A stretch of 15,598 nucleotides of DNA from Nitrospinota bacterium (GTDB taxonomy: Bacteria; Nitrospirota; Nitrospiria; Nitrospirales; UBA8639), in contig JADFRB010000006.1 in assembly GCA_022561525.1 (NCBI GenBank), forward strand, positions 1 to 15,598, in the 5' to 3' direction. Below the pieces are notes generated by a model. The model saw only the letters and a program-made list of their open reading frames with translations. It made no database searches and had not been told where the DNA came from. Positions 6,339 to 14,346 of the stretch are shown in pieces (position 1 is the first letter of the stretch; every line of letters starts with the position of its first letter). Made by a program: the position numbers and the translations under genes.

Positions 6339-6545
6339 CTGTTGAATAATTCAAAAAAAATTCAATTTTGCGACAAACACCTTGAGGTATAAGGAGAACG
6401 GGGGCCGTTCAAAAAGGCCACCCAGCAAGGGCGCCGGGCCTTTGGCGCACGGAGCGTACGAGAGTACGTGAGCACGACAAAGGCCCGAGAACGCCGCTGG
6501 GGGATCCTTCGAAAAGACTCAGGACATGCTTTTTCAACAGCACCC
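6335..6545. repeat. Hairpin repeat, copy B
   Basis: The same element as copy A. The ends are CTGTTGAATAATTCA (6339) and TTTTTCAACAGCACCC (to 6545), with CTGTTGAA/TTCAACAG as terminal inverted repeat. Core stems are CCCAGC (6421-6426) with GCTGGG, GGGCCTTTG/CAAAGGCCC (6436-6444, 6478-6486) and CGTAC/GTACG around GAGA (6455-6468). The GCATG-CCTGAGTC side arm is on the right here, inverted relative to copy A, while the core keeps the same orientation. The right end abuts the rodZ stop codon (TAA at 6546-6548). Confidence 0.85.
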
Positions 6546-7472
6546 TTATGGTTTGATTTCGAGGTCACGTATCACCGTTCCACGTTCTCCAAAGGGTCCG
6601 CGCGGTTCTCCGTTGAGAGTCACCTTGACCCCGCCGGCATTTCCCAGAGTCAAGAAAAATCGGTCATGAGCCCGCCAAAGCGCCCGCTCTCCTGGTTGCA
6701 ATAAGGCCTCATGCGGCTCTCGGTCATCAGATCGGACAACAACCCAAGTGATTTCCAATGCCTCCAACTCCAACATTAAGGGTCCGTCCTGTTCGCCCAT
6801 TCCCGGCTCGAACGGGGAACGCATTGTCCTCACAACCCCAACTGGCGTGGCAACCGATGCTTCTTCAACGACTTCCACTAGCCCGGGATCAAGCTGTGTG
6901 CCCCCTGATGGTGTTGGGACAGTTTTCGATCCCGGGGTAACCGGGAACGGAGCCTCCTCTACATTCAACGATGATGTTGGATTTTGTGCCTCCGAGGAAA
7001 CTGCTTGACCTGCCTCTGGTTCATCCGCAGGTTGAGTCGAAAAGTCGGATGCAGTCTTAGATTTTTGCTCTTGGAAAGAAGTTGGTGACGGTGATTGTTC
7101 TCCGGGCAAAATAAATACAAGCCCAACCAGAATCACCCCTGTCAGAATAATTACCGCATTTCGATTCGCTTTCCCCTTGCGATCTTCCTCTTCACGCTTG
7201 ATGACCTGTTGATGCTCGTCCTCCTCCTTCTGATAATACGACCCGGCCACAGCTGAAAAACGCCGCAGGGCTTCTTCCTCCTCCAACCCCAACATCTGGG
7301 CGTAGGTCCGGACAAACCCTTTGGTAAAGACTTTTTGAGGAAGCACATGAAAATTTTCTTCCTCTATAGCTTGCAAATAGGATTCCTGGATCCTTGTGAT
7401 GGCACCCACCTGCTCTAGCGTTAAGTCCTTAGCTTCCCGTGCCTCTCGGAAAAATGTCCCTAACGAATCCAT
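6546..7472 (-). CDS. rodZ: RodZ-like protein (HTH domain, one TM, DUF4115)
   Basis: 308 residues with RodZ architecture. A cytoplasmic Cro/C1-type helix-turn-helix (about 5-65; LGTFFREAREAKDLTLEQV, then SYLQAIEEENF and VFTKGFVRTYA) is followed by a charged juxtamembrane helix and one transmembrane segment (about 105-123). Then comes a Pro/Ser/Thr-rich periplasmic linker (124-230) and a C-terminal DUF4115 beta domain (231-305, with LEITWVVV and LQPGERALW). RodZ links MreB filaments to the elongation machinery and cell shape; this role is from the family. GAGGCG is 6 bases before the ATG. The 160-bp element copy 1 begins about 110 bp upstream and repeat B starts at the stop codon. It could be named simply an HTH-DUF4115 protein. 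Confidence 0.88.
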   Translation of the reverse strand: MDSLGTFFREAREAKDLTLEQVGAITRIQESYLQAIEEENFHVLPQKVFTKGFVRTYAQMLGLEEEEALRRFSAVAGSYYQKEEDEHQQVIKREEEDRKGKANRNAVIILTGVILVGLVFILPGEQSPSPTSFQEQKSKTASDFSTQPADEPEAGQAVSSEAQNPTSSLNVEEAPFPVTPGSKTVPTPSGGTQLDPGLVEVVEEASVATPVGVVRTMRSPFEPGMGEQDGPLMLELEALEITWVVVRSDDREPHEALLQPGERALWRAHDRFFLTLGNAGGVKVTLNGEPRGPFGERGTVIRDLEIKP

Positions 7473-7528
7473 GCTTGCGCCTCAACCAACCTATTACCCT
7501 GAATCAGAAGAGAAAACCCTGAATGAAA

Positions 7529-7540
7529 AACCTGCAGGTT
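7529..7540. promoter_or_regulatory. Perfect 12-bp palindrome upstream of rodZ
   Basis: AACCTGCAGGTT is a perfect palindrome about 57 bp before the rodZ start codon, between the gene and the 160-bp element. It could be an operator. One site alone is weak evidence. Confidence 0.2.
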
Positions 7541-7581
7541 GCACCCGCCAAGATCATCGAACCAGACCTGTTCCTCCCTAG

Positions 7582-7741
7582 AAGCCTGTCCCAGATTAGC
7601 CGAATCTACTGCGGATGTGCTGGATTTGGCCAGATCTTCCGATCCTTTTCGTTGAATAGTCCCACTATTCGCCTCAAACGATTGAAACATCTGACTCAAA
7701 CCAGCACGTCCTCGTGACGATCGCTAATCTCGGACAGGCTC
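7582..7741 (-). mobile_element. 160-bp MITE-like element, copy 1
   Basis: A 160-bp element with imperfect terminal inverted repeats of about 18 bp (AAGCCTGTCCCAGATTAGC at the left, and GGACAGGCTC at the right). In reverse orientation it matches 11261-11420 over its full length with about 12 differences and no gaps. An internal perfect hairpin GAATAGT-CCC-ACTATTC lies at 7654-7670. It has no transposase gene, so it would be non-autonomous. CTAG is found directly on both outer sides here, a possible but unproven target duplication. Confidence 0.82.
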
Positions 7742-8101
7742 CTAGCTTCTTGATCGAGTTCCAAGATTGCTAGGAATGTGTTGTTGCTGTGAGGGTGCAT
7801 CTTGTGCAGTCTCGGGTTTGCCCCCTGCCCATCTTTGTTTTTCACACTACCTCTTATTCTCCCCACATGTGAAGGTTTACTCCATGTAATGATCTACTGG
7901 AGTTGTTTGCCTGATTCCCTCTCCTTGGGAAATCCTTTGGAAAGTGCTAAATATTTAGAATAAGTGAAAGAACAAGGCGGGTCTTGCCCTGTTTTATGTC
8001 TTGCGGGACTTCTTTGGAGCAGTTCTCGCCAGATTACTCGCTAGAAAACCCAATCGAGTCGAACCTCCAAGCATCGCGTCTTCAGTAAGCGATAACACTT
8101 C
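7742..8101. other. Gene-free region before the J-domain gene
   Basis: About 360 bp with no convincing gene on either strand. Possible weak plus-strand promoter elements are TTGGGA (7925-7930) and TAAATA (7948-7953) at 17 bp, or TAGAAT (7956-7961) without a clear -35. The stretch at about 7972-7999 (ACAAGGC...GCCCTGTTTT) can form a weak imperfect hairpin. If the promoter is used, the J-domain mRNA has a leader of about 140 bases. Confidence 0.4.
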
Positions 8102-8773
8102 ATGCCCAGAATCCATCTTGACTACTATGTGACCTTGGATGTGACTCCCGAGGCTTCTGGCGAAGAGATCAAGAAGTCCTACCGAAAACTTGCCTTGAAG
8201 TTTCACCCTGATCGCAATCAGGGGAACAAAGAAGCGGAAGAGAAGATCCGTGAAATTAATGCGGCCTATGAAATCCTGGGCGATCCGGAAACCAGAAAAT
8301 CGTATGAACGAATGCGGTTTGGCGGGTTTGGTGCCAAAACGGATCATCATGAGGATGTGCCGGTCGAGACAGTTGATCCTGGTGTTGTGCTCGAAGGCAT
8401 GGAGAAAAAGTTATGGGAGGAAGGACGGCTTGAAATCTTTCGGATGTTGATGAAGGATATTTCCCGAGTGAAAGCCGAGTTAGTGAAAATCCGTGAAGCC
8501 ACCGTGGCGAAGTTGGGATACGACAAATTCCGTGAAGAGATTGTAAAACATTATGCCAAGGCCGTCATCGCTGAATTCGTTTCGGAAGAAATGAACGAAC
8601 GTAAAGAACGGCTGATTGATGTAGGTTTCCAAATGATGATGTCGCAAGGCGTTGATGGTGTCGGTGGCCAGCAAGGGTACGATTGGGTCAGAAAACAATT
8701 GGTCGAAGCCTTCGACCGTGGCCGCCTGGATGGATATTGCGAAGCATGTGAATTGCTCTATGCTCGGCGGTGA
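8102..8773 (+). CDS. J-domain protein with unrecognised C-terminal region
   Basis: 223 residues. Residues 7-70 are a J domain ([20 protein letters not shown], then FHPDRN with the HPD triad at 35-37, and [15 protein letters not shown]). J domains stimulate the ATPase of DnaK-type Hsp70. Only a trace of Gly/Phe linker (FGGFG) follows. The CxxCxGxG zinc domain and the substrate-binding domains of DnaJ or CbpA are absent. Residues 95-223 are mostly charged helix without a recognised family, with a tail [13 protein letters not shown] carrying a C-x-x-C pair. A TAA lies in frame 9 bases upstream, so this ATG is the earliest possible start; its Shine-Dalgarno is weak. It lies between the two inverted 160-bp elements and opposite in strand to the flanking genes. 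It probably directs Hsp70 to a particular client. Confidence 0.88.
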   Translation: MPRIHLDYYVTLDVTPEASGEEIKKSYRKLALKFHPDRNQGNKEAEEKIREINAAYEILGDPETRKSYERMRFGGFGAKTDHHEDVPVETVDPGVVLEGMEKKLWEEGRLEIFRMLMKDISRVKAELVKIREATVAKLGYDKFREEIVKHYAKAVIAEFVSEEMNERKERLIDVGFQMMMSQGVDGVGGQQGYDWVRKQLVEAFDRGRLDGYCEACELLYARR

Positions 8774-9578
8774 TCAGCCATTTTCTGGCTCAGTGTGTTC
8801 TGATGTTGTCCCATTTAGATTCCTTCCCCATTTCTGCGTCCTCTGCAAGAGCAAGTACCTTTTTGTCGTGAGCCATCTGTGAGGGAATCCTTCATCTTGG
8901 ACAAGTATTCAGAACGTGAGGCTTGTTGGTCCGTTGATTCGTGGAAACGTGCGGCCTTCCGTAGTTGTTGTTTCTAGATCCCTCCTCTTTTGAATTGATT
9001 TCCCGTTTTTTACATCCTTTCGCCTATGACTAACTGGATACATGAGTGTATCCAATTGGATCCTAATTTTGGAAAGATGTTTGTGGTGGAAGTTGAATGT
9101 TTAGATGAGGCCTTCTTTGTAAGTTGTTGTTTTCAAATACCTGACAACTGTCATTTAGTGGTTGAAATTAGGCATGTTTTTTTTGCATGATTTCTGCTTT
9201 GGTTAGTTGAAAAAGCCAATTGTGAGTTGATTTAAAAAATACAGAAAGACAGGCTCTTCCAGAGAAAATTGAGTTTCCTGGGTAATCAAAGTGCCAATGA
9301 AATTCTCTGAATAGGTTGCTACAATCGGCACCGGGCCTTTTCAAAAATTCGCTTAACAGGCATTCCAGAAATGCTGTTCATCCATGAAATTTTGATTATT
9401 CCCCTCGTAGAAAGCGGAAGAAGTAGGTCTTTTCAATAGAATGTGTTAGCTCATCGGGGAGTGATTCGTCCGATTGTCCAATAGTGTGGGGCCTCTTAAT
9501 CTCATCAATTGCGGTTCGCCAATCAGTAGAAAAAATTTTCATGGGATTATCAATGTTTTTCTGTTTTGAGGAGAAGCA
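8774..9578. other. 805-bp gene-free, A+T-rich region
   Basis: No open frame here has both a start with Shine-Dalgarno and protein-like composition. Visible items are a small hairpin GGATAC-ATGAGT-GTATCC at 9036-9053, a T8 run at 9178-9185 flanked by GCATG on both sides, and GTTGAAAAAGCC at 9206-9217, which equals the end of the hairpin repeat but has no core next to it. No clear promoter for the phosphatase gene was found. It may be decayed sequence, a long regulatory region, or hold an RNA that cannot be recognised by eye. Confidence 0.5.
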
Positions 9579-11252
9579 ATGAAAAAATATACGTTTGAGA
9601 GAGAAGAGTTGGCCAACAGATTATCTGATGGGTGCATTATCGGGCATACGACCTCAAGCAGCACGAAAATCTGGGTTCGAGTGGCGGTCGCTGGAATGTA
9701 TACCCTGATTGTGTCGACACAACGCATTAAGGTCGACCCTTATGAAATTGGAAAAGATGAAGAAATAGAAGACTACTTAGAAAGGATTAAAGAACGGGTA
9801 GGCATTCGAGCTCCGATATTACTACGCCATGAGTTCAATGACGAAAAAGATAAAACACATGTTTTCAATATAGCTCTTCCCAAAGGCCCCGATGAAACAT
9901 CGGACCAAGGAACCACGTATCATTACGCTGTCGTGGCTAACAAGAACGTTCCTGTAAATCGTAGATGGCGGTTTGGTTTCGAAAAAGAACATAGTTTTCA
10001 AACGCCCCCAGAAGAACCTCAAAATATCACCTTTGGCTATTTTAGTTGTCACGACCCTTTCAAGAAGGGGGCCTCAGGAATTGATTTATGGGATGATTTT
10101 TACGACATTCTTACCGAGTATCAGGCGAGTTTTGTGATCGGAGGGGGGGATCAAATCTACATTGATTGCACGAAAGAAGATATTTGGAAATGGGTGAAAG
10201 AGAATAAAGAGCAACTGTGGGATGAATATCAAAATGATAAGCCGGGACTTATTAAATATTTCAAAACGATCTATCGGTATGTGTATAGAAAGTATTGGTC
10301 CTTTCCTGAGGTAAGAAAAGTCTTTCGAAGCTTTCCCATGTACATGATGTGGGATGATCATGAAATTATGGACGGGTGGGGGTCCTATACCGATGATGAG
10401 AGGTCAGATAAGTTAGATAGTATCTTTGAATGGGAAAATAAAGAACAAAATTTGTTTTTGGTTGACGCCATGTTTGAAGCCGCCAAGGCTGTGTATGTTG
10501 AATATCAGCATAGTCATAATCCTGGCGAAACTCCAGTAAGTGTCGACCCCACTCCTCAGTTCGATTACCAATTTTGCCAAGGAGATATTGGTTTCTATGC
10601 CCTTGATATGCGTGGGCATAGAAACTATGCGGGGAAAGATGGAGAACGGATTTTGGGGAAGAACCAATTTGATCGGTTTAAAACATGGATTCAATCTGAT
10701 GAGATACAACAGAAAAAAGTCCTATTTATCATTTCTCCAGTTCCAATGATCCACTGGCATAGCACGTTCGTCAATGGGTTGGATGTTTCCATTGCCAAGG
10801 ATGATTTTCGTGATGAATGGGATCATGAAAGTAATTATACGGAAAGAGACAAGATGCTTGATCAGGTGTTTGCGTATTCTCGTGAAGAGGGGAAACCTAT
10901 CATTTTTTTGAGTGGCGATGTCCACTGTGCTGCTGCGTTCAAACTGACTCGATCAGGCGAAGGGAATGCGAAAGCAAAGGTGTTTCAATTCACGTCTAGT
11001 GCGATCACGCGTCCTCCAGCTCATAAAATTGTTTCACTGATGGTACTTGAGAGGGGAAAGCTGGGTCATAACAAGGATGCACGGAAAAAACAACTGACAA
11101 AATTTGAAAAATTATTGTTTGTGGCTCGGCACAATTTTGGCCTGATTCGATGTAAGTCAACGAAAAACAAAGGTATGGAAATTTGGGGACATCTCTATAG
11201 CAGTGACAATAAAGAAAATGAATTAATTTGTAGTCGAATCAAATTGTCGTAA
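9579..11252 (+). CDS. PhoD-like metallophosphatase
   Basis: 557 residues. The N-terminal beta domain (about 15-140; IIGHTTSSSTKIWVRV) resembles the fold that precedes PhoD-type catalytic domains. Catalytic motifs in order are SCHDP (Cys157, Asp159), GGGDQIY (Asp191, Tyr194), WDDHE (Asp259, Asp260, His261), LDMRGHRNY (Asp343, Arg345) and SGDVH (Asp447, His449). The Cys, Asp-x-x-Tyr and Asp-x-His pattern fits the Fe/Ca centre known from Bacillus PhoD. Unlike classical PhoD there is no Tat or Sec signal, so the enzyme is probably cytoplasmic; substrate unknown (phosphomono- or diester). GAGGAG is 6 bases before the ATG. The gene is clearly more A+T-rich than its neighbours (sampled lines 32-47% GC against about 57% in alaS), lies after a long gene-free stretch, and a 160-bp element begins 8 bp after its stop. 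This suggests acquisition by transfer. Confidence 0.88.
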   Translation: MKKYTFEREELANRLSDGCIIGHTTSSSTKIWVRVAVAGMYTLIVSTQRIKVDPYEIGKDEEIEDYLERIKERVGIRAPILLRHEFNDEKDKTHVFNIALPKGPDETSDQGTTYHYAVVANKNVPVNRRWRFGFEKEHSFQTPPEEPQNITFGYFSCHDPFKKGASGIDLWDDFYDILTEYQASFVIGGGDQIYIDCTKEDIWKWVKENKEQLWDEYQNDKPGLIKYFKTIYRYVYRKYWSFPEVRKVFRSFPMYMMWDDHEIMDGWGSYTDDERSDKLDSIFEWENKEQNLFLVDAMFEAAKAVYVEYQHSHNPGETPVSVDPTPQFDYQFCQGDIGFYALDMRGHRNYAGKDGERILGKNQFDRFKTWIQSDEIQQKKVLFIISPVPMIHWHSTFVNGLDVSIAKDDFRDEWDHESNYTERDKMLDQVFAYSREEGKPIIFLSGDVHCAAAFKLTRSGEGNAKAKVFQFTSSAITRPPAHKIVSLMVLERGKLGHNKDARKKQLTKFEKLLFVARHNFGLIRCKSTKNKGMEIWGHLYSSDNKENELICSRIKLS

Positions 11253-11260
11253 GTCTCTCA

Positions 11261-11420
11261 GAGCCTGTCCGAGATGAGCGATCGTCACGAGGGTGTGCTG
11301 GTTTGAGTCAGATGTTTCCATCATGTGAGGCGAACAGTGGGACTATTCAACGAAAAAGATCGGAAGATCTGGCGAAATCCAGCGCATCCGCAGTAGATTC
11401 GTCTAATCTGGGACAGGCTC
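11261..11420 (+). mobile_element. 160-bp MITE-like element, copy 2
   Basis: The inverted counterpart of 7582-7741: same length, about 12 substitutions, no gaps. Ends are GAGCCTGTCC and GGACAGGCTC, a perfect 10-bp terminal inverted repeat extending imperfectly to about 18 bp. It starts 8 bp after the phosphatase stop codon. One reading frame is open through the whole copy, with a possible start at the ATG in GTCAGATGTTTCC. CTAG follows the right end, as in copy 1; the left flank is TCTCA. Confidence 0.82.
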
Positions 11421-11593
11421 CTAGGTTTAATTCTGCTTATCAATGTCGGTTATTGCAATGAAAAACTGAAAACTCCCCTGTTTCGGCACATTAGATTCTT
11501 TCGCTTCCAAGTTATTGAAAGAAGTTGGAAACCACTTTTCAACACTTCCTGAAGGTCATCCGTAAAAATCGAAAGGGTGGATTAAGCCTGATC
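11421..11593. other. Spacer between the 160-bp element and the alaS 3' end
   Basis: No gene and no strong terminator seen. A weak TTCCAA/TTGGAA inverted repeat lies near 11509-11533. Confidence 0.4.
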
Positions 11594-14236
11594 TCATAAC
11601 TTGGCTTCAACTAAAGAAAAGACTTTCTCCAGCGCCTGCTTTAACCCGGCAGGGTTTTTCCCACCGGCTTGGGCCATGTCGGGACGTCCGCCGCCTGACC
11701 CATCGACTTCGGTGGCCATCTCTTTGATGAGATCACCGGCTTTGATTTTCTTTGATAGCTCCTTGGAGACGATTACCAACAAAGAGACTTTATCATCGGC
11801 AACCGAACCCAAAACGATCACGCCTTCAGAGACCTTATTGCGAACTTTATCTGAAAATAACCGTAGCTCTTGCATGGACAAGCCGTCAGCGCGTTGCACA
11901 TGAACCTGAACGCCTTTCACATCCCGAACATCGGCTTCGGCATTGCCCGCGCCTTGGTCCATCATTTTGAGTTTGAGTTTTTCCAGTTCGCGTTCTTTGT
12001 CTTTTAATTGAGACACCAATTTGCGGGTCTTGATCAGGACATCTGAGGGGCTTGTTTTCAGCAGCTCAGCCATTTCACGGACTTCGGACTCGACCTTTTT
12101 GCTATGATCCAATGCCCCAACACCAGTTAACGCTTCGATGCGCCGCACGCCAGCGGCCACGCCACCCTCGGAAATAATACGAAAGGTCCCTATTTCGCCA
12201 GTAGCACGGCAATGGGTCCCGCCGCATAACTCCTTACTAAACTCGCCGATGCCCACCACACGAACATGCTCACCATACTTATCGCCGAAGAACGCCAAGG
12301 CTCCTGCCTCCGTGGCCTCTTGGACGCCCATTACATTGGTTTGGACTGCGGTATCCTCGCGAACGTGTTGATTGACCAACGATTCGATTTCTTCAACATC
12401 ACGCGGCCCCAAAGGCTTAAAATGAGAAAAATCGAAACGCAATCGGTTCGGTCCCACCAGCGACCCATATTGCTTCACATGCGGACCGAGAATCTCGCGA
12501 AGAGCAGCGTGCATGAGATGTGTCGCCGTATGATTTCGTGCCGCATCATGACGAGTCACGGCATTCACCGAAGCGGCTATGTGCTCACCTTTTCGTATAC
12601 GACCCGCCATTACCTTGCCCTTGTGAAGGTAGAGAGTTCCGCCAACCTTGGTTGTCTCGCGAACCTGCATGCGACCATCAGGGCCAACCAAAGTACCTTG
12701 GTCCCCAACTTGTCCACCTCCTTCGGGGTAAAACGGCGTGGCATTGAGAACGATCTCAACGTCATCTCCTTCAACAGCCTCCTCCGCTAACTGGTCATTC
12801 TTCAAAATTGCTTGGACCACACTATCCGACTCCAAAACCTGATACCCCAAAAATTCCGTAGGACCGACTTGCTGGGTCAACTCGGTGATAATAGGTTTTT
12901 CCCCTTCCATGGCAAAGGAACCTGCTTTCCGAGCGCGATCGCGTTGTGCGTCCAAGGCCCGTTGAAACCCTTCAAGGTCTGTCACCAACCCTTGTTCACG
13001 CGCGGCTTCTTCGATCAAATCCAACGGGAACCCGTAGGTGTCATACAACTTGAACACGCTCTCGCCATCAAGGGAGCCACGAATCTCGGCTTTGGCTTCA
13101 TTGACCATGGTATTCAGAATCGGAAGTCCTTGATCTAATGTCCCGATAAATCGCTCTTCCTCCCCTTCGACGGCTTCGACAATGACATTGGCAGCTTGAC
13201 GCAACTCGGGATAGACCCCTTCCATCTGACTCACCACGGCACCTGTCAATTCATGAAGAAAGGGTTCTTTAATCCCTAATAAACGCCCATGGCGTGACCC
13301 TCGTCGAAGAATACGGCGCAGCACATATCCCCGGCCTTCGTTCGACGGCAGAATGCCATCGGTAATCATAAACGCGATGGCCCGCAAATGATCGGCAATC
13401 ACGCGCAGCGATCGGTCCGACACCGCATCTTTTCCATACGTGTGGCCCGTCCGTTCCGCAATGACCGAGAGAAGGGGAATAAACACATCGCTGTCGTAAT
13501 TGCTCGACACCTTCTGAACGATGGCAGCCAACCGTTCGAGCCCCATTCCAGTATCAATGCTCGGCTTCGGCAGAGGGTGGAGCGTGCCTTCGGCATCACG
13601 ATCGAACTGCATAAACACGAGATTCCAGATTTCTAAATAGCGATCGCAGTCGCACCCAACGGCACATGTTGGCTGTCCACACCCAAGGGCCGCCCCCTGA
13701 TCAATGTGGATTTCCGAACAGGGTCCGCAGGGGCCCGTGTCACCCATCTGCCAAAAGTTATCCTTGTGCCCTAACCGGACTATGCGTCCCGCAGGAACGC
13801 CAATTTTCTTCTCCCACAACTCAAAGGCTTCGTTATCATCCTGAAAGACCGTCACCCACAGCTGGTCGGCAGGCAGTTCAAGGGTTTTCGTCAAATACTC
13901 CCAACCAAAGCGGATGGCATCTTCCTTGAAATAATCCCCAAACGAAAAATTGCCCAACATTTCAAAGAAGGTATGATGCCGCCGGGTATAACCGACGTTT
14001 TCAAGGTCATTGTGTTTGCCTCCAGCCCGCATACACTTTTGTGCAGAGGCGGCACGGGAATAGGAGCGAGATTCCTCACCGAGAAACACTCGTTTGAACT
14101 GATTCATCCCGGCGTTGGTAAACAGAAGAGTGGGGTCGGCTTGAGGAATCAGGGGTGCACTCGGCACAACCACGTGATCGAATTGGGAAAAGTAATCCAG
14201 GAATGATTGACGGAGCTCATTGGCACTTAAGAGCAT
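11594..14236 (-). CDS. alaS: Alanyl-tRNA synthetase
   Basis: About 880 residues, full length for the bacterial enzyme, which charges tRNA-Ala with alanine in the cytoplasm and hydrolyses mischarged Ser- and Gly-tRNA. The class II catalytic domain comes first (RAGGKHNDLENVG, then HHTFFEMLGNFSFGDYFK), followed by GRGYVLRRILRRGSRHGR. The editing domain has HTATH (His571 and His575) and LCGGTHC (Cys673, His677), the zinc-binding set; numbering is from TTG 14242. A coiled coil (about 735-775) follows, then the C-Ala domain ending in GSGGGRPDMAQAGG. The start is ATG 14236; a TTG at 14242 is also possible because AAGGA fits either spacing. recA lies 110 bp upstream on the same strand, with a hairpin-rich repeat between. 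Insertion Cys-rich segment CGQPTCAVGCDCDRY (about 193-207) is also present. Confidence 0.97.
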   Translation of the reverse strand: MLLSANELRQSFLDYFSQFDHVVVPSAPLIPQADPTLLFTNAGMNQFKRVFLGEESRSYSRAASAQKCMRAGGKHNDLENVGYTRRHHTFFEMLGNFSFGDYFKEDAIRFGWEYLTKTLELPADQLWVTVFQDDNEAFELWEKKIGVPAGRIVRLGHKDNFWQMGDTGPCGPCSEIHIDQGAALGCGQPTCAVGCDCDRYLEIWNLVFMQFDRDAEGTLHPLPKPSIDTGMGLERLAAIVQKVSSNYDSDVFIPLLSVIAERTGHTYGKDAVSDRSLRVIADHLRAIAFMITDGILPSNEGRGYVLRRILRRGSRHGRLLGIKEPFLHELTGAVVSQMEGVYPELRQAANVIVEAVEGEEERFIGTLDQGLPILNTMVNEAKAEIRGSLDGESVFKLYDTYGFPLDLIEEAAREQGLVTDLEGFQRALDAQRDRARKAGSFAMEGEKPIITELTQQVGPTEFLGYQVLESDSVVQAILKNDQLAEEAVEGDDVEIVLNATPFYPEGGGQVGDQGTLVGPDGRMQVRETTKVGGTLYLHKGKVMAGRIRKGEHIAASVNAVTRHDAARNHTATHLMHAALREILGPHVKQYGSLVGPNRLRFDFSHFKPLGPRDVEEIESLVNQHVREDTAVQTNVMGVQEATEAGALAFFGDKYGEHVRVVGIGEFSKELCGGTHCRATGEIGTFRIISEGGVAAGVRRIEALTGVGALDHSKKVESEVREMAELLKTSPSDVLIKTRKLVSQLKDKERELEKLKLKMMDQGAGNAEADVRDVKGVQVHVQRADGLSMQELRLFSDKVRNKVSEGVIVLGSVADDKVSLLVIVSKELSKKIKAGDLIKEMATEVDGSGGGRPDMAQAGGKNPAGLKQALEKVFSLVEAKL

Positions 14237-14277
14237 AGGCAATTCGATCCTTTACATGGGGTGAGGTGCGAACCGTG

Positions 14278-14342
14278 ATGCGTGAAGCGTAAAGAAAAAC
14301 AAGGGCTTTTTGTTTTCACGTTTCACGCATAACGCTTCACGA
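14278..14342 (-). terminator. Repeat-derived hairpin / possible terminator between recA and alaS
   Basis: The inner stem AAAACAA/TTGTTTT with loop GGGCTTT lies at about 14295-14316. Outside it, ATGCGTGAAGCGT (14278-14290) faces TTCACGCAT (14322-14330) and ACGCTTCACG (14332-14341), so two mutually exclusive outer pairings are possible. The arms are degenerate 7-bp units (GCGTGAA / GCGTAAA). The A/T-only inner stem makes termination uncertain; alaS may be expressed by readthrough from recA. Confidence 0.5.
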
Positions 14343-14346
14343 CATC

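Noticed and set aside
6362..6568. 68-residue open frame on the minus strand
   Set aside because: Contained in repeat B and running into the rodZ 3' end; no Shine-Dalgarno and no protein-like composition.
7460..7699. 79-residue open frame on the minus strand upstream of rodZ
   Set aside because: Starts inside the 160-bp element and overlaps the rodZ start; kept only as an observation about the element.
8774..8882. Extension or separate small gene after the J-domain gene
   Set aside because: The open frame there overlaps the J-domain gene in another frame and has no Shine-Dalgarno.
9206..9217. GTTGAAAAAGCC as a fourth hairpin repeat copy
   Set aside because: Only the 12-base end matches; no core or second end nearby, so chance cannot be excluded.
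12266..12790. 174-residue open frame opposite to alaS
   Set aside because: Antisense to the editing domain of a full-length alaS; composition follows that gene.
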